Source: Ixodes scapularis (Eukaryota; Arthropoda; Arachnida; Ixodida; Ixodidae). From it: a DNA stretch of 64,000 nucleotides. The notes under the pieces were generated by a model, which searched no databases, was not told where the DNA came from, and saw only the letters and a list, made by a program, of their open reading frames with translations. The stretch lies in assembly GCF_016920785.2 (NCBI RefSeq), contig NW_024609958.1:2232001-2296000 (forward strand), written 5' to 3'. Position 1 is the stretch's first letter. Each line of letters opens with the position of its first letter. The translations under genes and the position numbers were made by a program. Below are positions 22,521 through 34,453 of the stretch, in pieces.

Positions 22521-23056
22521 AATGGTTGTGAAATGTCCTCTTCTTCTTTTTGATGTTCGTGTGGAAGAGGAAGAGTTACTATGAAGGGTATTAAAAATAT
22601 TCAGAACAGGAGCAAAAAAATTATCGTAAATCTTTGAAATTAGTAATTATAAACAATGTTAATCCAATTCAATAAAACGAAATAAATTGATTTGTAGTAT
22701 TTGGCACAGTCTTTCTTACAGCTCCTGAGCACAATCACCCCCGAGCAACCGGAGCGCACACAAAAGTAGCAATGAGGATGTGTTTGGGATTAGCACCGCT
22801 TCGGGAGCGGAGATCTAGACCACGCAAGGGTGCCGTGGCGGTTTTTTATGAAGTATTTATGTCATATTTGAATGATGCTTACGCGCCCAAGAATTTAACG
22901 CAGCGGAAGGATTACCACGGGACGCACGCTCACGAGGATGTTCACGAGAGGCGTGGAACGAGCTCACGATGGCAGGCGCCTTTGGTGCAACAATGTCATC
23001 GACACGCTCGGCTAGTACAGTCCGTGCAAAACCAAAATAATTGTGTGGCCTCGGCC

Positions 23057-25831
23057 CTACACACAGCGTGGCAGCCAAGTGAGCACGCCTGGACTTGCAT
23101 TAATACCACAAGCAACCGAATTGAATTTGTGAATGAAAAAAGCCTCCTTCAACTCTCTGTCGTGATCAGAGCTAAATCCAGATTCCAGAAGGATGACACG
23201 TATTTTTTCAATGCTATGCTCTTTAAGATGCATGTGTTTTGAGAAGGGGAGCGTGGGTAAGGACTTGATATGAGACTTGTGATTGTTGAAGCGCAACCGA
23301 AATGAAGTACTGGTTTGTCCTATATAATCCATGTTACATAGTTTACAGCGTAAAAGATAAATAACGTTACGCGTACCGCAGTTGAGGTTACCAGTGATTT
23401 TGAAAGAAAAGCCAGAGTTCGCGCTAGTGACAAGATTGGTGGTTTCGACATATTCACAAATTTCACACCTGGGCGTCTGGCAAGGTCTACAACCAGAAAC
23501 GTCAGAAGTTCTATTTTTCGAGTGCACCAATATGTCCCTAAGGTTTCTACCTCGTCGATATACCACGCGTGGTGATACCGGAAAAAGGGTGCGTAATTTA
23601 TCGCTTTGCTGCAAAATACTGTGATGTTTCCTGAGAATATTGTTTAAATTTGGAAGGCGGGCTGAATATGTAACCACCAGGTTGGCGTGCTCGTTTTGTG
23701 ACATTTTGGGTTGAGGTTGATTGATAACTTGCTCTCGGTCGAGAGCACGTGCTTTTTCAATGGCCTTATCGACAATGGCTGGTGGATAATTCTGCTTGGA
23801 TAGCACGAGTTTCAGCTTGCTGGCGTTGCGTTCGAATTCATCTAAACTGGAGCATATTCTCCGGAATCTGTGAGCTTGAGAATAGGGAATACTTGTTTTG
23901 CAATGTTTAGGGTGGGAGCTCTTGAAGTGCAGGTACTGTTGACGGTCCGTCGACTTCCTGAAGAGTTTTGTTGTAAGAGCATTCCCGCTGATCTCGACTG
24001 TTACGTCAAGAAAATCAATGCTCGTTTGAGAATAACTGTGCGAAAACGTAATACTGGGGTGGAGACCGTTGATATCCCGAATGAAGTCTGTGAGTGCTGA
24101 CTCCCCGTGTGCCCATACCATAAATATATCATCGATGTATCGCTTATAAACCAGAGGTTGCAGAGAGCGACTAGAAAAGAAGCGTGACTCTAAATCGGCC
24201 ATAAAAAGATTTGCATAGTTAGGGGCCATCTTTGTGCCCATTGCAGTTCCCCGAGTCTGTAGAAAGTGTCGTCCTTCGAATTCAAAGTTGTTGTGTTCTA
24301 AAACTAACCTGAGAAGTGTTGCGAGGACGTCGTTGTTGACACGAATTGTTGGAGGGTCATTGTTATACGCCTTGATTACTGCTTCGATGCCATCCTGGTG
24401 AGGGATGTTCGTATATAAGGACGCAACATCCATGGTGACCAGAATTGCGTCAGTAGGAATTACAAGTTCTGTTATTTCTCGAAGAAAGTGATTGGTGTCC
24501 TTTATCTATGATGGCATCGTAGGAGGAAGGTTTATAATAAGAAAATTGACAAAGCTTGAAATTCTCTCTGTCATTGTGTCTATTCTGGATACAATTGGTT
24601 GTCCTGGATTTCCTTGTTTGTGAATTTTAGGTAATGTGTAAAAGCGGCCAGCCTTTGGATAGGCCGGCTTCATTGCTTTATGCATCTCCTCCGAAATGTC
24701 TCCATTATCCAGCATTAAGTCCAAAGTGTCCGTTATTAGTTTAGTGAATTTTTTGGTCGGATCTGCTTGAAGTTCTTTGTAAAATTGTTGGTTCATTAGC
24801 TGGCGAAATCCTTCATCTAGATAGTCTTGCTTATTCATAAAAACTATGGCTCCTCCTTTGTCAGCAGGTTTAATAATAATATCATCTCTTGAGCTGAGTT
24901 CACGCATAGCGATGCGTTCAGCAGGAGTGAGATTGTGACGTAGACATTTTCGTTGTTGATAGTTTCTGATCACATCACGCTGTACCGATTCGATGTACAA
25001 ATCAAGGTACTTGTCGCGTTGTTCTTTTGGAGTCTATGACTTATTCGAAGTATTAGGAATGCGCTCTCTGGTGTCTTGCGGATGATCGTGGAAATACTCT
25101 CCGAGTCTCAGGTTTCTTGTGAAGTTATCGAGGTCCTTATATATTTGGAATTCATTGTATTCTCCTGACGTGGGGCAGAAGCTCAGGCCTCTGGAACACA
25201 ATGAGAGTTCTGTGGCGGATAGAATAACACTGGACAAGTTTATAATATTCAGCGATTGGATGATCATTCCTCCGGTAGATGAGCACTCAGTTGGTGCAAC
25301 TTGTGTGCATCGTTGTGGTTGGTTCGAGGTAGTGAGTTGCGAACGGGGTTGAATGTTAGTATGGTCATCTGAGATATGGATCATGTCCGTACGGCGAGTG
25401 ACAGTGTTAGAAGGAGCAGCCGATAATCCTACCACATTGTAGCGTGCCAACTTTTTATTTTTTGTTACGTTAATTTCATTTAGTCTTTTTCGCTCGTATT
25501 CTTCAAGCGCGTTTTTCTCGGTGTGAGATAATAATTTGCTGGACTTGTGACTATACTCTGTGACGGCAAGGTCACCGGCGCGTCGTTCACTATGTTTGAC
25601 AATAACCTTAACTAAATCCAGAGATGCTCTTTTTAAGACGTTATTCCACTCATTCATTTCTCCTTCGTTAAGGGTATTCACGGAAGGAGTCAAATGTAAG
25701 CTTAGTCCCCTAGGCGCGGTGCCACAATTAAGATACCTACGGAGTGTTTGAGCATGAAGGTGAAATCGTATTCTCTTATCTATAATTTTGCGTGCCTCCT
25801 TTATGGAGGCACGCTGCACTTGCCTCGTCAT
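23057..25831 (-). pseudogene. PLE reverse transcriptase / GIY-YIG endonuclease frame with two internal TAG codons
   Basis: One continuous frame of 925 codons reading 25,831 to 23,057. It is interrupted only by TAG at 25,034-25,036 and 24,506-24,508, both in the context TCA-TAG-A. Parts: a basic N-terminal region; a linker with IIIKPADKGGAIV and YTLPKIHKQG; RT palm with MDVASLYTNIP and catalytic YIDD (about residue 565); then CX2C-type cysteines and a C-terminal GIY-YIG nuclease starting YLLRCKLCNMDYIGQT (about 820). RT plus GIY-YIG is the defining architecture of Penelope-like elements, where the nuclease nicks target DNA and the RT copies the element RNA. No frameshift is seen. Nonsense decay of a young copy is the simple view; readthrough is possible but unsupported. 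The first few codons may derive from the flanking duplicon. Confidence 0.92.
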
Positions 25832-26660
25832 TCAGGAGATTTGCACAAAAGGAAAAAAAAAACAAAAAAACGAATTAGGCTTACAGCAGCCGGTAACTTT
25901 CCATGACCACTTGCCCGAGTTCAAGTGTATGTGACTGCGCAACTGTACGCGAAAATAAAATTTAAACGATATAGAACCTTCATCATTTTTCATATAACTC
26001 TAGCTTCAAAGAGCCAGCGAAACCATAAAGTAAAAAAAAAATGCATTTCCCTTGACTTGAATGTCGCAATGCTTGAGAAACATATGCTGGTTATCGCATT
26101 GTCAGCAACGCCAACAATTCAATCAACGCAGATTTACACTTGCAAGGCGTACTTCGCAGAAGGCAAATGTTATTTTCCCTTTCTTATATTATCCACCCCA
26201 GAAAAAAAGCACACCGCCAAACTTCCTTTTAAAAATGATAGCCTATCTCTTTATAAAAAAATCAAAAAACACAGACTTTGAACAGACCGAAAAACGAAAT
26301 AAATCCCGAATCACTGCTTGCCTGTGCAACGAAGCTCGACGGGAAAAGCGAACGGCGCTTTTTGGCAATTTGGAACCACGGCCCGGCGTCAAAAGTCTGG
26401 CTCCAGCGCGCCCCCTGGCCCAAAAGAACGGTTCTATACCCCGTTTCTCAATACCGTCAATGAACTAAAGATTGAACCAGTATTCTTTCGTCGTAATAAA
26501 TTCACGTCATTACCTTTCGCAATCCATTTTACTAACTGGAATTATCTTACAGACGATGTTGCTACCGAATATGATCCTTCTTCATTTTGCGAGAAATGCT
26601 TAATTTTGCTTTGTGATTTTATTTTTATTTGCTTTCTTCTATTAGTCTTTATTGAGTGGC
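25808..26660. repeat. Duplicon copy C (front part)
   Basis: Matches 16,640-17,440 and 34,820-35,812, including CTGCGCAACTGTACGCGAAAA and CTTGAGAAACATATGCTGG. It ends abruptly at TCTTTATTGAGTG, where block V begins. At about 26,123 it shows the unoccupied site of the 35,117 palindrome. Confidence 0.8.
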
Positions 26661-26662
26661 CT

Positions 26663-27000
26663 GCTGAGTACGTTCTCTATCATGAGGTACTCGGCACGTC
26701 CACCGTTCAGTCGGACTGCGAGAGGTCCTTTGCGGCTCCGGATTCTCACAATTTTAAGGGCCCCGACGCGTCCCCCTTCACGGTGGGTGTCGGGAAGCCC
26801 GCTGAGTACAGTGTCTGTCATGAAGTACTCGGTGTGCGCACCGTTGACGCGGTCGGCGGAAGGCCCTTTACGGCCCCGGATTTTCGCCGTTAGGAGAACC
26901 TCGATGCGTCTCCGGCTGTGGTGGATTTCGGGCTGAGTACGGTCTTGGTCATCGAATACTGAATGCATCTACCGTTGGCTCAACGTAGTCGACCAAACTC
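26663..27000 (+). repeat. Tandem array, unit 138 bp (two and a half copies, one shortened)
   Basis: Units start with GCTGAGTAC at 26,663, 26,801 and 26,932. Each encodes a PAEY..HEVLG...TV...FxAPD..DASP pattern. The second unit is 131 bp, so the frame breaks. The D copy (35,823-36,150) keeps 138 bp. Confidence 0.7.
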
Positions 27001-27022
27001 TTAAAAAAAATGGTATTACCTT

Positions 27023-27312
27023 ACACCCTTTTGTCCCATAGAATACATCCCAAAATTTCCGTTCGACGTACAAAGCCCTATTGTCGAACAGACGGGCCCA
27101 AATTTTACGAGGGGCTTGATAACGGTGCGATATAACTTTTTAAATAGCTAAAGTACGCATCAAAGACCACAGAAAGAAAACATCGAGTTTTTGCTATAAG
27201 GCCAAAAAAAACGATATTTTTTTGGTAGTCAGTAACACGTACATTAGCTATTTCAATAAGTTATATCACACAGCGCTATCAAGCCACTTGTACTGTATGG
27301 GACAAAGGGTAT
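27023..27312. mobile_element. TTACACCCTTTTGTCCC foldback MITE, copy in V
   Basis: The left ACACCCTTTTGTCCCATA is mirrored by TATGGGACAAAGGGTAT at the right. The right arm has lost sequence that is still present in the V' copy at 36,188-36,551. Confidence 0.65.
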
Positions 27313-27599
27313 AAGAATTCACCATTTTTTTTAGAATGCGGATGGCCTGAGGCCTGTCTCGGTCTTGAGATGTAAGGTTCGTCTGCTTCCCCGCTGAATT
27401 CTAACGCAGTTCCCTTCAAATGGACCGGTACGAGGCCCGACCCTGGCGGCATTTTATAGACCACAGATAGTCTGTACTTCAGAGCCCCAATCGCCCTTGC
27501 CTCTGGTCCGATCGCCCAGAATCCCTTGCCAGTGCCCCTAGAGTGCAACAACACTGGAGCAAGGAAATCCGGTAATACTTGCCCCTGCGGAACGTACAA
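27279..27599 (-). pseudogene. Unrecognised frame conserved between V and V'
   Basis: The 106-codon minus frame reads YVPQGQVLPDFLAPVLLHS and PPGSGLVPVHLKGTAL. The V' frame at 36,466-36,849 is clearly homologous with many amino-acid changes. PPGSGLVPV resembles protease-RT linker sequence of Gypsy pol, but the neighbouring protease and RT remnants are on the plus strand. Alternatives are a reversed fragment or chance. No function can be assigned. Confidence 0.35.
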
Positions 27600-28687
27600 C
27601 TGATATCGCCCAAGAAAGTCTATCGAGCCGCGTGTGATAGTTATACCGTGCTCTGCGTTCCAATTGCCGCACTCCTAGATACCGGTGGAAACATGTCACT
27701 TTTCGGAGAATGCGGTATTAGAGGTTTGGAAAGCGAGAAGCATTAAGTTCCGAAAGAAGTTGTGAACATACAGGTTGCGTCGGGGTCTGTACTATCTGCT
27801 GCAGGCATTTTTTAACAACGTTTTGTGCTGTGCATCTGCATGGATTACCAGAACCCATGATACACCCTAGAGATTTCGTCGTAGTGGAGTGCATCCTGTT
27901 AGAATTTGCTCGAGCTGCCTTTCGGTTAAAATAAAGACCGTAAACGCCGTTTACCAGACGAGAGCACTGCTTTCCTGGGGACGCTTTTCCGTTGAACTTT
28001 GCAGGACACACTTTTTTTGCTCCCAGGCAGTGTCAACAAGGGGGTGGAAAAGTTTCCCGGTAGCAGCTCCGAGAACCAGCAGCTCAGGCGCGAGCTGAAG
28101 CTACTGCTCTCGCGATTGTCACGGAAAGACCAGGGACGACCGATCTTTGATGGAACCAGGTCGAAACCAAGGACGCACCCCCACCCTCGGAGGTAAAATA
28201 CGAGGCCCGTAAGTGTTCACATACGGGAACTTTTTGATACAGTTCTTACGAAATGATCGATACAGGTTCAGTACGCGATTAGAAAAACCCATGGGATTCG
28301 CGGGTGGTCCTGGCTCCAATAAAGGATGGCGCAAACAGGCTTTGTGCTGATTACAGGCGCATAAATAAAACGTCAAAGGACCCGTTTCCCTGTATTTCCT
28401 CAGTTCCCTTGGAAACGGGATTGTTTTCACAACCCTTGACTGCAGCCGTGGATTTCTTCAAAGAGAAGTTCAACCGGCGGATGTACAGAAGAATGCACTC
28501 GTTTGCCCAACAGGCGTTTCTTTTAATTCACTCGCCCTCCGTTTAGTTTGTCCCACTCTCCGGACTGATTTACACGCCTAAAGGATGTTGCGCTCGGTGA
28601 CGCGAAGTAAGAGTTTGCCATGGTGTACTTGGATGACGTAGTTGTGGTGTCATGAAGATTTGAGGAGCATCTCGTGCACCTTCATAT

Positions 28688-29107
28688 TGCCGCGCGCGCA
28701 GCTGGCCAATGAGGCAGCGAACGAGTGGTCTAACGGTTATCGTGCCTGCCTCCCACGCGAAAAGCCAGGGTTCGATTCCTGGGAGCGACGCACCTTTTGT
28801 TAATCCTGCAATTTGAGTTTTCTGGTAAATTCGAGAATCCTGTTGGGCGTGTTCGAGGTCCGAATGTTCTACGCGTCGAACATTCTACGCCGACTATTCC
28901 AGAAGCTTACGCATGTACATAAGACGCTCCTCGTGGCAAACCGGAGTCAGTCTCGCCTCAGCGTTCGACTCTGCTGTTACGCCGACTTCGACGCCCGCGA
29001 CGCTCTGTTATTATCTTTAAACCCTTTCGTTTTTGGCAAAAGTTCGCCACATTAAACATTTATTTCTGCCTGTTTATTTATTGTTCTTTTAGTCACCACC
29101 CGTGACA
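28688..29107 (+). repeat. Solo LTR related to Gypsy-1 (420 bp)
   Basis: Begins TGCCGCGCGC, ends CACCCGTGACA, and its 3' half matches the Gypsy-1 LTR (GAGTCAGTCTCGCC, ACGCCGACTTCGACGCCCGC). The TSD ATAT (28,684-28,687; 29,108-29,111) is confirmed by the empty site in V' at 37,979-37,982. It is 53 bp longer, and its 5' half differs and includes a tRNA-like segment. Confidence 0.9.
28713..28792 (+). tRNA. tRNA-like segment (SINE head or tRNA pseudogene) inside the solo LTR
   Basis: The A box TGGTCTAACGG (28,726-28,736) and B box GGTTCGATTCC (28,769-28,779) are excellent. The anticodon region TGCCTCCCACGCGA recalls tRNA-Gly(CCC) or tRNA-Val. The acceptor and anticodon stems pair only partly, and TTTT follows at 28,795, so it may be transcribed by Pol III but is unlikely to be a functional tRNA. 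Confidence 0.55.
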
Positions 29108-31572
29108 ATATCATACTTGACCGAAGTTGTCAGGCCGGCCTTACGATTTATCTAAATAAAGTTTAGTGGGCCTCGCCTGCAATCAACCTTCTTGCCTTTG
29201 ATGTAGAATGCGCGCCCAAATTCAGATACGTGGAGCGTAATAACGGAGTGCCCACCCCTCCCCATCTGGAGGATTGCGTTCAGTTCATTTTTAATTCGCA
29301 ATCTGCCGAAACAACGGAACCTCTGAACCATTCGCTTCGCGAAAAATTGCATTGGGCCACTAGCAACAAAACGCATTCGCGTGTCTTTCAAGGGCTGTGA
29401 GTGAAAGTGTTTGTCTAAATCTGCCAAACTTTAATCGTCCGTTCATATTGCAGACCAAAGCAAGCGATTATGGACTAGGAGTGGTCCTTTGCAGGAACAT
29501 GGCAGCGTTCTTCGTCCCGTAGCTTTCGCCAGTCATATGCTCACCGTAGCGGTGCGAAGCAGCTGAACAACTGAAAAAGAGTGTCTGGCGATTATTGTAG
29601 CGCTTAAGAAGTTTGGCACGCACCTTGACGGCGCTTTGTTTTGCATTCAAACTGACCACATGACTCTCTTGTGGCTCAAAGGGATTGAAAACTTTGCAGG
29701 ACGACTCGCCCGATGGACTCTTTCGCTGCAGCGTTACAAGTACACAATCGAGTACAAGCGTGAAGTGAATAACCACGTTGCAGATGCGTTGTACCGTTTT
29801 CCACTTCTCGGGCAGGAAATGCAGGTGGATCCCGACTTGGCTGCACTGGCCAATGCGACCCGCATCAACCCGGATTCGCGGTGGGATTCCGACTTGGCTG
29901 CACTTTTGATTTAGTAAATGGGTGTTCGAACCTGGTGCATTCATTAATTGAGAGTTTGAATATATTAAAAAACCCTTAGTTAAAACAAAGAAAATGAAAA
30001 CAGATTTTGTCTATGCAAACAATTTGGCGAATTCATTTACATCAAAATCATCAGAAAATCGTTGAGGGCTATTTTGGAACTTATTATGATTAAACAAAGT
30101 GAAATGGAAAGAAAATAGAATTGCCATACCTTTTTGGCCACTTCATTTCGCCCAAATAAGCGCCACATTAAACCATGATATTTTTAAGTGCACACGCAGA
30201 GCATAGGAGAAGCATAGTTTTTGATTTTTCTTGATTCAGTCAGGTGAGCTAATATTTCCTTTACAATTTTAGCAAAACCATTCAACAACTTCAAGCACCT
30301 TTGTAGTAAAACCCAGAGCGATAAGTCAAGAAATCGATTTATGCGGTCAGCTAACTGTGCGTATAATACATTTCGCTCGAGCTGTATATTCCAAACGTGT
30401 TCCATATTTTCTGTATTTTGGCACTTCTCCTCAAGTATTAAATTCCTAATAATGTAATTGAGGGCGAAGAACTTGAACTTGAATTTGAGCGTCTTCCGCG
30501 GACTGCTGTACGTGGACTCTGCATGTTCGAAAGTTTAAATTTTACACTGATTATAGAGAAGTGCTGACTATACATATTTCTTCTTTTTTTTTTTTTTTAA
30601 TAACGACAAGACGTGGTCATCTGTGTAAATAAAATACTATGTTACCGATGATTAATGTGGGATACGAGCATCCTTGTGAGCTCAAGCCGAGGTCACACTA
30701 CTCGTACATCAAACAAAAGGCAGCCTGAAACACGAGTCACAGCAATATGCGTGGTTCGATTTCCGCGTGCCAAGTTTCTTCTTGAACTCATTGCTATGCG
30801 GAAAAGGCCTCCTGCTCTGCCCAGTAAGCACTGCGAAAAAGAGGACATGTTAGGACTTGTTCTGCGCAGTACAAACTTGGGTTTCTCAAACTGTCACACA
30901 TGTAGAAAGGTGCATGCTCTGGTGCGGAATGCGATAACGAGGAAGATACAAAGAAACCAAAACGTTATAACGCCGTAGAGGCACACGCGAAAGCTAAGAT
31001 GATAAGGCCCTGAATTAAAAAAAAAACCAAAAAAAACATTTTGTCACGCGTTCCAAAGAATAAGGGGGGAAAAATACAACGTCGGTACGCCAGCTATTTA
31101 GTCGTCACCACCCAGAAGTAGGAGAGGTGTACACTAGCGGCGGTGGCAAGCATGTGGGACCATATTATGACGTGTTGTACCTCACATCCGCCTGAAGGGG
31201 ACTCAGCACCGCACAAGGGAGTGCAAACCGCTCGGGGCAGCCGTATTTCAAGTTGCCAAACTCGGTACCGAAGGGCTCGCGGCTTACACGTTCAGCCACT
31301 AAAGGTATATTAAAACGCCTGGTGCTTAAAATACAAGTTCTGGCAGCAAATCTTTTCAGGTTCCATTTCCTTTATGGAAAGATATCCTGAACTCAAAAGG
31401 GGGTGGGCTGCTATATAACGATCGCTCCGGTTTAACCACTTTGCTTTCTAACCCGCTCGAAGTATGTGTTCACACGGTGTTTCATAAAATCACTACAACA
31501 TATTCTCGTAAATGGAACGTATCCAATCGTACCGACAATACATATAATAGATAATTTAAAACAAACAAAACA

Positions 31573-31624
<52 letters not shown>

Positions 31625-31683
31625 GGAAGAAAACGCACTTGAGACGGTTGTTGGAGTTTTTAAAACATATTATTGGTAAAGTT

Positions 31684-31724
31684 GGTCGACGTTTCGGCCT
31701 GAGACAGACCTTTTTCAAGACTGG
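31684..31724 (-). ncRNA. Hammerhead-like motif, degenerate copy
   Basis: Minus strand: stem II GGTCTG-TCT-CAGGCC and GAAACGTC are kept, but the CTGANGA core reads TTGAAAA. Probably inactive. Confidence 0.45.
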
Positions 31725-32333
31725 CACATGAGAGGTCACATTGACGCTCCTTGACCACGTCACGTGGCATTCCACACATCTGGTTTCTCTCAAGAGTTGA
31801 CGGTACCCCCGACGCAGGCGTCCCCCCCCCCCCGCGTAAACCTGACCCTGGTGAAAGAACTCGCACCATGTCGGAAAATCTAACTGAAGCCAAGCGGTGG
31901 AGGAGGAAGGAGGAGGGGCAGCCCCAAAAACAGCAAACGGCAAACTCTCGCCAAAAAAAAAACTTTTGAGAAAAATGCTTCGAGCGGTGTCCGAGCGGTG
32001 CACCAGCCGCCCCCTCTGTCGGTGAAAAAAAAAACACACATGTACACATCCCCCTTCACGTAATGAACTTCAAGACAGGGAAGACGAGGGGTGGTCCTAG
32101 ACCTCCTCGCCAAAAAAACAAAAAAACGGTTGCAGTTTTTGGGGAAACTTGCACCAAGCGGTGCACGAGCGGTGTGCGAGCCGCCTCCTCAGTGCGTAAA
32201 AAAACAACACACACAGGCATACATATCCCTTTTCTCACATAATGAACTTCAACGAGGGGAGGTTCTGGATTTTTAAACCGATATGACTGCTCATAGCGGA
32301 GGCAGGGGCATTCAACGCGCTATCGCTAGCTAC

Positions 32334-32376
<43 letters not shown>

Positions 32377-32392
32377 AAGGCCGCGCTGCGGC

Positions 32393-32431
32393 CTTCCTGA
32401 CGAAGGCCGGACTCCGGCCGAAACGTCGAAG
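32393..32431 (+). ncRNA. Hammerhead ribozyme-like motif, copy 2
   Basis: Stem I CTTC (32,393-32,396) / GAAG (32,428-32,431), core CTGACGA (32,397-32,403), stem II GGCCGG-ACT-CCGGCC, GAAAC (32,420-32,424) and GTC. Both stems differ from copy 1 yet pair fully. A strong GGAAGGCCGC / GCGGCCTTCC hairpin precedes it (32,375-32,397). Confidence 0.75.
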
Positions 32432-34109
32432 ATTAAATCGTCCGTTGCTGTTTTCACTAAGGGTTTTTTCTTCTCAGTTATATATATATATATATATGCA
32501 TTATTCTTCTAGCCTATATTATTTGTTTCAAACAGACTATAAAACCAGAATTCTTCACCCGCGCGCATCCTACTTCCATTTAAAAGTATTAAAAAGGTTG
32601 TCACACTTTCAACGTTTGGAGGCCTTGAGAGGAGAGGATGTTAGGTGCTTGGACGACACGCAAATCCTACCAAGCCAAAATGATTGAGAAAGGGACTTTG
32701 GAGTTAACACGAATCCTGTCCTTATCCAACTGTTGACAAGTTGTTTGGACAACCATATATCTGTCTTTCTGGTCACAAGGGCTGGTAGAAGTGGGCTGAA
32801 GATGGCGCTGATGATCGACCGGAGGCCGGTGTTCCATCATGCAACCACTCCATTTCTTTAAAAAAGACAAGGTGGCATAGTGATATTTTATAGGCGTCAT
32901 AGTGATATTTTATATGCGAACCAACATAGGCATGTTGTTCTGCGTGTTTTGGTGAAGGCGGAGGCAGGGGCATTCAACACGCTATCGCTAGCTACAAAAT
33001 TTTAGTTGCTGAAAATAAATCGTACGGAGCGGGTTGGATGCTTTTATATTTAACATCTAAGAATAACTGACGGGGATTCCTCTAATATCATGGTATCAGT
33101 TTGTCCACGAAAGCACCTTTGATATACCACTGGAACACCTTTTAGCGATCCTTACCGGGTTACAAAAACATCAAGGGCACATGCTGCATTAAACGATAAT
33201 TCGTTACAGGCAACAGATTACTTGTAAGTCATTGTTTTTTTAAGTAATTTTACACTTGCCTCATTCCATTTTCGCGACAGCAGTTTACACAGTAATTTAA
33301 TAACAAACATTCTATAAGTTATTTTTAAATTTGCTCGTTACTTTTATAAAAACATCAACCAACTACGGCAGTTAATCCTATATCTCCAGTTGATTGACAG
33401 TGCATATTTAACGCTAACTGGTGCATGCAATAGAAATGCGACCTTACGCAAAGTAGCACACCTCTTCCTGTATATTTTTATTAGTATATTTTACTGAAAT
33501 CAGGCGAAACCACGATAATCATCAGGAGATCACATAGTCGTAATCGATTGCGTGGGCCAGTAAATTTTAAATCATAATTGCTTTAATAGTCTGTGCACTC
33601 TGTGGGACTGCACGGGATTTAGCACAAACACGAAGAGCCAAGGTTAGAAAATTACATATGCTGTTCATGCTCCTCGAAGCTCCGCAGGTTTGGTCATAAG
33701 GTATGTGCTGTGTTCGTGCCGACAACAGCTATCCCAACAGAATAATAAGTGGGTTTTAATCGGTGACGACCATCAGCAACCGCTTGTCCTGCTGCCGCTA
33801 GAAAGTCTCGCGCTCTCTGGTCGTGCACGCGCGTCGTGCTCGTCGTCTTCGGTGCGCCAGTTCCATCGCGATCGATTATGACACTTCTCCCCCCTTCAGA
33901 GACAGTCACCCTTTCGTTCAGGCTGCCGCCTCAGGTGTACAGGTCTGGATGATGCTCCGTCGGGCTGTGTGATAGAGACTGGTACTCGCGTATTGTGCTC
34001 GACGTCTTGTTTTGGTGGTTCACCGTTGGTTGGAATTGTCTACTGTGGCGCTGGTCCTTGAGCTGACTTTGTACTCGTGTCCTCTACACACGCTTCCGCA
34101 GTCGGCTGG

Positions 34110-34320
34110 TGTGATTCTTCGTTAGCTCGGTTGCTGATCTGGTCCTCATGGCGGCGAACAGCCCCTCTCTTATTAGCGACGCCTGGGACAGGCGTCGCCC
34201 CGGATAGGCGAAGGTTGCGGGTTCAATCCCCGCTCCTGGCCCAATTTTTCGCCAGCTCTCCTTCCCTTTCCTTTTCCCTTTCCCTAACTTTAATGAAATA
34301 AATTCAATAATCACATTCTT
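34110..34320 (+). repeat. tRNA-derived SINE-like element
   Basis: A possible A box TTAGCTCGGTTG (34,121-34,132), a B box GGTTCAATCCC (34,220-34,230), the tRNA-like GCGGGTTCAATCCCCGC arm and a C/T-rich tail ending in ATGAAATAAATTC. The structure recalls tick tRNA-derived SINEs such as Ruka; the family name is a guess. Confidence 0.5.
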
Positions 34321-34453
34321 CCCTCTTCGTTCACGATATTAATACGGCTGCACTTGTCAATTTTCACTCATTCCCAATATATATATATATATTGAAATCC
34401 TTTCGTGTTTTCAGAGTTTCTAAAATATAAAATATAACTGCGCCTACGGAACC

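Larger units (their letters stand above)
22407..25840 (-). mobile_element. Penelope-like element (PLE), near full length
   Basis: The minus-strand element contains the RT/GIY-YIG frame, a 3' region of about 650 bp and a hammerhead-like motif close to the (TA)n boundary. The upstream boundary is in about 25,800-25,840. There, GCTGCAC.TGCCTCG and TTTGCACAAAAGG match duplicon D (34,800-34,840), so the PLE joins duplicon sequence at about 25,808. Confidence 0.85.
27640..29915 (+). pseudogene. Degenerate Gypsy pol (block V)
   Basis: Scattered remnants in order: protease IAALLDTGGNMSL (27,665-27,705), RT VVLAPIKDGANRLCADYRR (about 28,303-28,360), RT catalytic YLDDVVVVS (28,626-28,652) and RNase H VADAL / GRLARWTLSLQRY (29,690-29,800). 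Stops and frameshifts separate them, and the RT is interrupted by a solo LTR. It matches V' (36,880-40,130) throughout. Confidence 0.8.
31578..32498. mobile_element. PLE-derived block flanked by (TA)n, absent from copy B
   Basis: Bounded by (TA)n at 31,578-31,621 and 32,477-32,498, with a third tract at 32,339-32,374. It contains two hammerhead-like motifs in opposite orientation and two tandem degenerate copies of a segment around GAGCGGTG..CGAGC (about 31,955-32,085 and 32,105-32,270). The same point in B (about 19,960-20,030) lacks all of it. Confidence 0.65.
29916..33880. repeat. Duplicon copy E (rear part, continues copy C after block V)
   Basis: 29,916-31,330 matches 17,757-19,740 of B without the 18,521 element. 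31,330-33,880 matches 19,740-21,790 with an extra PLE block at 31,578-32,498. Together with copy C it looks like one B-type unit in which V replaced about 17,465-17,756. Confidence 0.75.

Noticed and set aside
31482..32039. 185-codon minus frame as a PLE protein
   Set aside because: Runs through a (TA)n repeat (poly Tyr-Ile) and poly-A/poly-C tracts; no RT or nuclease motif.
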